NCBI GenBank assembly: GCA_022013395.1
Contig: JAKLQL010000205.1
Coordinates: 1 to 6,354 of the forward strand
Direction of reading: 5' to 3'
From: Acetobacterium sp.
Lineage (GTDB): Bacteria > Bacillota > Clostridia > Eubacteriales > Eubacteriaceae
DNA length: 6,354 bases
Both the position numbers and the translations under genes were made by a program. Below, piece after piece: positions 4,301 to 6,354 of this stretch (within the stretch, counting starts at the first letter, position 1; each line of letters begins with the position of its first letter). A model generated the notes under the pieces. It did no database searches, was not told where the DNA came from, and saw nothing but the letters and a program-made list of their open reading frames with translations.

Positions 4301-6354
4301 AGGATTCCGGCCATGCTCGTATTAATACTTTTTCAACAAACAATTTGGCAATGTTTTCGTCAAACTGGGTGCCTGAGCATTGTTTAAGTTCATTGATCGC
4401 TTCTGCTTGGGTAAAAGGCTGGCAAAATGGTCGATTGGAAATCATCGTGCAATAGGCGTCAGCAACAGCAATGATGCGCCCCTGCAAGGTTATTTCTTCT
4501 TCCTTCAAACCTTTGGGATAGCCCTGGCCGTCCCAGCGTTCATGGTGTTCTAGGACAAACTTGGCAATCTCGGCCAGTTCATTCACCGAACGGAGGATGT
4601 GGTAACCAATTTCCGGATGGCGCTTAATTTCAGCCCATTCGTCGTCACTTAATTTTTCAGCCTTGGTTAGAATGGCGTTATCAATCGCGATTTCACCGAT
4701 ATCATGACGCAAGCCAGCCAGTTTGAGCTGGTTGATGGGTTCCTTTGCGAAACCCAGTTCCCGCCCGATGGCCTCACAGTATTCGCTGACTGCTTTGGAA
4801 TGAATCACTTCCTGATGATTTTTCTCATAGATTGAATTGACAATTAGGTCAATAGTTGCTTTTTTAACACTGGGACTGATGGATAGTTTGTGCTGGTACA
4901 TGGCGTCTTCGGCCCGTTTGAAAACATCGTTGAGATTATCGCTTGGATCTTCTTTAATGGCAAAACCCATGGAAACTGACAAAATGGCGTATTCAATGCG
5001 GACCTTAGAGATGATTTCGTTGAGACGTTTAAGAATACGTTCCACATTAGTTTGATCTGTTTTTGAAAACAAAATCACAAATTCATCCCCCCCAACCCGG
5101 GAGGCAATTTCATCATGGCGGAATTCATTTTTTAGAATTTCGGCAAATGTTTTTAGAATTTTATCCCCCATTTGATGGCCGTAGGCATCATTGATCAGTT
5201 TAAGTCCATTGACATCAGCCATTACTAAGGCAATTGGAAGGTTTCTTGGGGTATCCAGGCGGAGCAATTCTTCTTCGTAAAAACGACGATTGTAAAGGCC
5301 GGTTAATTGGTCATGATAGCTTAGATAGAGAACCTCTGTTTCGGCCTTCTTTCTTTTATCGATGTTTCGGCTGACACCAACAATTTCGATATCACCGCTG
5401 GTGTGATAGCGATATTTTGTAGAAACCTCAACCCAGATAAGATCACCATTTCGGCAAGGCTGTTGTATTTCGATGAGGTAGGTATTAGGTGCTTCGGGAT
5501 TGGCTATAAACGATTTGACATTTTTTCTGGTGGAGTTGCGGACCAGCACCAAGGACTCTGTATTCATGGAATCTTCCAATTTTTCATGCATCGCATCTTC
5601 AGTTGATAGCCCCCGTAATTGATAAATGGATGGGCTGATGTAGGTAAATTTATTCTGGGTATAATTAAATACCCAAATTACGTCAGACGTAAATTCAGTA
5701 AGAAAACGGTATTTTTCCTCACTTTTTTTTAGGGCCTGTTCGGCATTTTTTCGATCGGTAATATCATCAATAATACTGATGATATGGGGAACATTATTCA
5801 AGAGGATAATTTTTGCCGAAACGGAACAAATTCGGATGTTGTTATTTTTATGCCGAAAATTCACTTCGAAATCATCAACGGATTGCTGGTCAGAAATAAC
5901 GTTTAATAATTGTTCCCGATCAGCGGGGTTTTCATAAAGATTGAGTTCCAAAAGACTCTTATTAAGGACTTCTTCATGTTGGTACCCAGTGAAATTTAAA
6001 AATCCAAGATTGAAATTCACAATTTTACCATCCGGTAAGGTTGTGATCAAGCTGGCGTTGGGGCTGAGATTGAAGATTTGCTGAAATTGTTCTTTACTGT
6101 CCGCAATGTCTGAGCTTAAGCGTTTATTTAGCATCGCAATAAAGGCAAAGGTCACAATGAAATTAAAAAGAAAAGCCCCGGTGAAAGAAAAGGCTTGAAG
6201 TGTTGTAGGTGAAAGGGCGTTTTGGACTGGGCTTGAATATAAGGAAAAAACAGCTTTGAAAATCGAAAAAACTCCGGCTCCCAAAAATAGCAGGATTAGA
6301 AAATGCACTTGCGGCGTCAGGAATGCCAGCTTGCTTTTATGAAGTGTAGCAGCG
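4299..6354 (-). CDS. Membrane-linked PAS-PAS-GGDEF-HD-GYP c-di-GMP signalling protein (N-terminus outside window)
   Basis: This is a dual-domain c-di-GMP enzyme: GGDEF domains make c-di-GMP and HD-GYP domains degrade it. Residues are counted from the GTG at 6308. Two transmembrane helices (about 2-24 and 37-60) are followed by PAS 1 (about 71-190, ending DDITDRKNAE), PAS 2 (about 196-320, ending RNIDKRKKAE), GGDEF (about 326-485) and HD-GYP (about 487-667). The GGDEF domain has HDQLTGLYNRR (332-342), D365 in ADVNGLKLINDAYGH and an intact GGDEF at 406-410. The residues aligned with the inhibitory RxxD site read RHDE (397-400). The HD-GYP domain keeps H503, H535-D536, H564, HHE (588-590), GYP (596-598) and D617, but has HDIGE instead of HDIGK and HSKAV where HSKRV is usual. 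The GTG at 6308 has no Shine-Dalgarno site. Fifteen further codons stay open to the window edge, so the gene is most likely cut off at its 5' end and may carry more membrane helices. The TAA stop touches the shared terminator. The ligand sensed is unknown. Confidence 0.93.
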   Translation of the reverse strand, partial: AATLHKSKLAFLTPQVHFLILLFLGAGVFSIFKAVFSLYSSPVQNALSPTTLQAFSFTGAFLFNFIVTFAFIAMLNKRLSSDIADSKEQFQQIFNLSPNASLITTLPDGKIVNFNLGFLNFTGYQHEEVLNKSLLELNLYENPADREQLLNVISDQQSVDDFEVNFRHKNNNIRICSVSAKIILLNNVPHIISIIDDITDRKNAEQALKKSEEKYRFLTEFTSDVIWVFNYTQNKFTYISPSIYQLRGLSTEDAMHEKLEDSMNTESLVLVRNSTRKNVKSFIANPEAPNTYLIEIQQPCRNGDLIWVEVSTKYRYHTSGDIEIVGVSRNIDKRKKAETEVLYLSYHDQLTGLYNRRFYEEELLRLDTPRNLPIALVMADVNGLKLINDAYGHQMGDKILKTFAEILKNEFRHDEIASRVGGDEFVILFSKTDQTNVERILKRLNEIISKVRIEYAILSVSMGFAIKEDPSDNLNDVFKRAEDAMYQHKLSISPSVKKATIDLIVNSIYEKNHQEVIHSKAVSEYCEAIGRELGFAKEPINQLKLAGLRHDIGEIAIDNAILTKAEKLSDDEWAEIKRHPEIGYHILRSVNELAEIAKFVLEHHERWDGQGYPKGLKEEEITLQGRIIAVADAYCTMISNRPFCQPFTQAEAINELKQCSGTQFDENIAKLFVEKVLIRAWPES

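Noticed and set aside
4239..4301. Functional link between thiamine salvage and c-di-GMP signalling
   Set aside because: The units are convergent and separated by a terminator, so they are not co-transcribed. Adjacency alone does not support a shared role.
5403..5606. 67-residue + strand frame opposite the second PAS domain, and a similar one at 4837-5055
   Set aside because: Both are shadows of the long - strand gene, whose domains are clear. Neither has a recognisable product.
1..6354. CRISPR array, insertion sequence, tRNA, rRNA or phage genes
   Set aside because: No spaced direct repeats, transposase or integrase motifs, or tRNA-like cloverleaf sequences were seen. The window is almost entirely covered by conserved metabolic and signalling genes.

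Overview
The window holds a compact thiamine-salvage operon on the + strand (cytX-thiM-thiE-HAD phosphatase-thiD, 138-4239). Facing it on the - strand is a large membrane-linked c-di-GMP signalling gene (PAS-PAS-GGDEF-HD-GYP, 4299 to beyond the right edge). The two units meet at a 60-nt two-tiered hairpin that can act as a terminator in both directions. Strong AAGGAG-type ribosome binding sites, a TTG start, intrinsic terminators, moderate GC and the protein styles point to a Gram-positive anaerobe of the Clostridia. A Eubacteriaceae/Acetobacterium-like host is my best guess, but that is inference from style, not a database match.

Left edge (1-137): a strong intrinsic terminator (12-38) lies about 100 nt upstream of the cytX start. 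This is the arrangement expected of a riboswitch expression platform, and TPP riboswitches commonly control cytX and thi operons. Any aptamer would lie before base 1, so the riboswitch is a prediction. The rest of the leader carries only two weak hairpins and the cytX ribosome binding site.

Operon (138-4239): the genes overlap at every junction (19, 14, 4 and 4 nt), which suggests translational coupling. CytX is predicted to import the pyrimidine hydroxymethylpyrimidine (HMP), and ThiD phosphorylates it to HMP-PP. ThiM phosphorylates the thiazole alcohol. ThiE joins the two halves into thiamine monophosphate (TMP). The HAD hydrolase between thiE and thiD is the one member without a standard role; TMP dephosphorylation or hydrolysis of a pathway phosphate are the reasonable guesses. 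No de novo gene (thiC, thiG, thiF, thiH, thiS) and no TPP-forming kinase (thiL, TPK) lies in the window.

Right part (4299-6354, - strand): the end of a membrane region with two visible transmembrane helices, two PAS domains, a GGDEF domain with an intact signature, and a C-terminal HD-GYP domain. The HD-GYP domain keeps its recognisable metal-ligand residues but has unusual substitutions, including HDIGE for HDIGK. The reading frame stays open to the right edge, so the N-terminus is missing. Nothing here amounts to a clearly new system. The items most worth a check are the HAD enzyme, the altered HD-GYP and GGDEF control residues, and the shared terminator.
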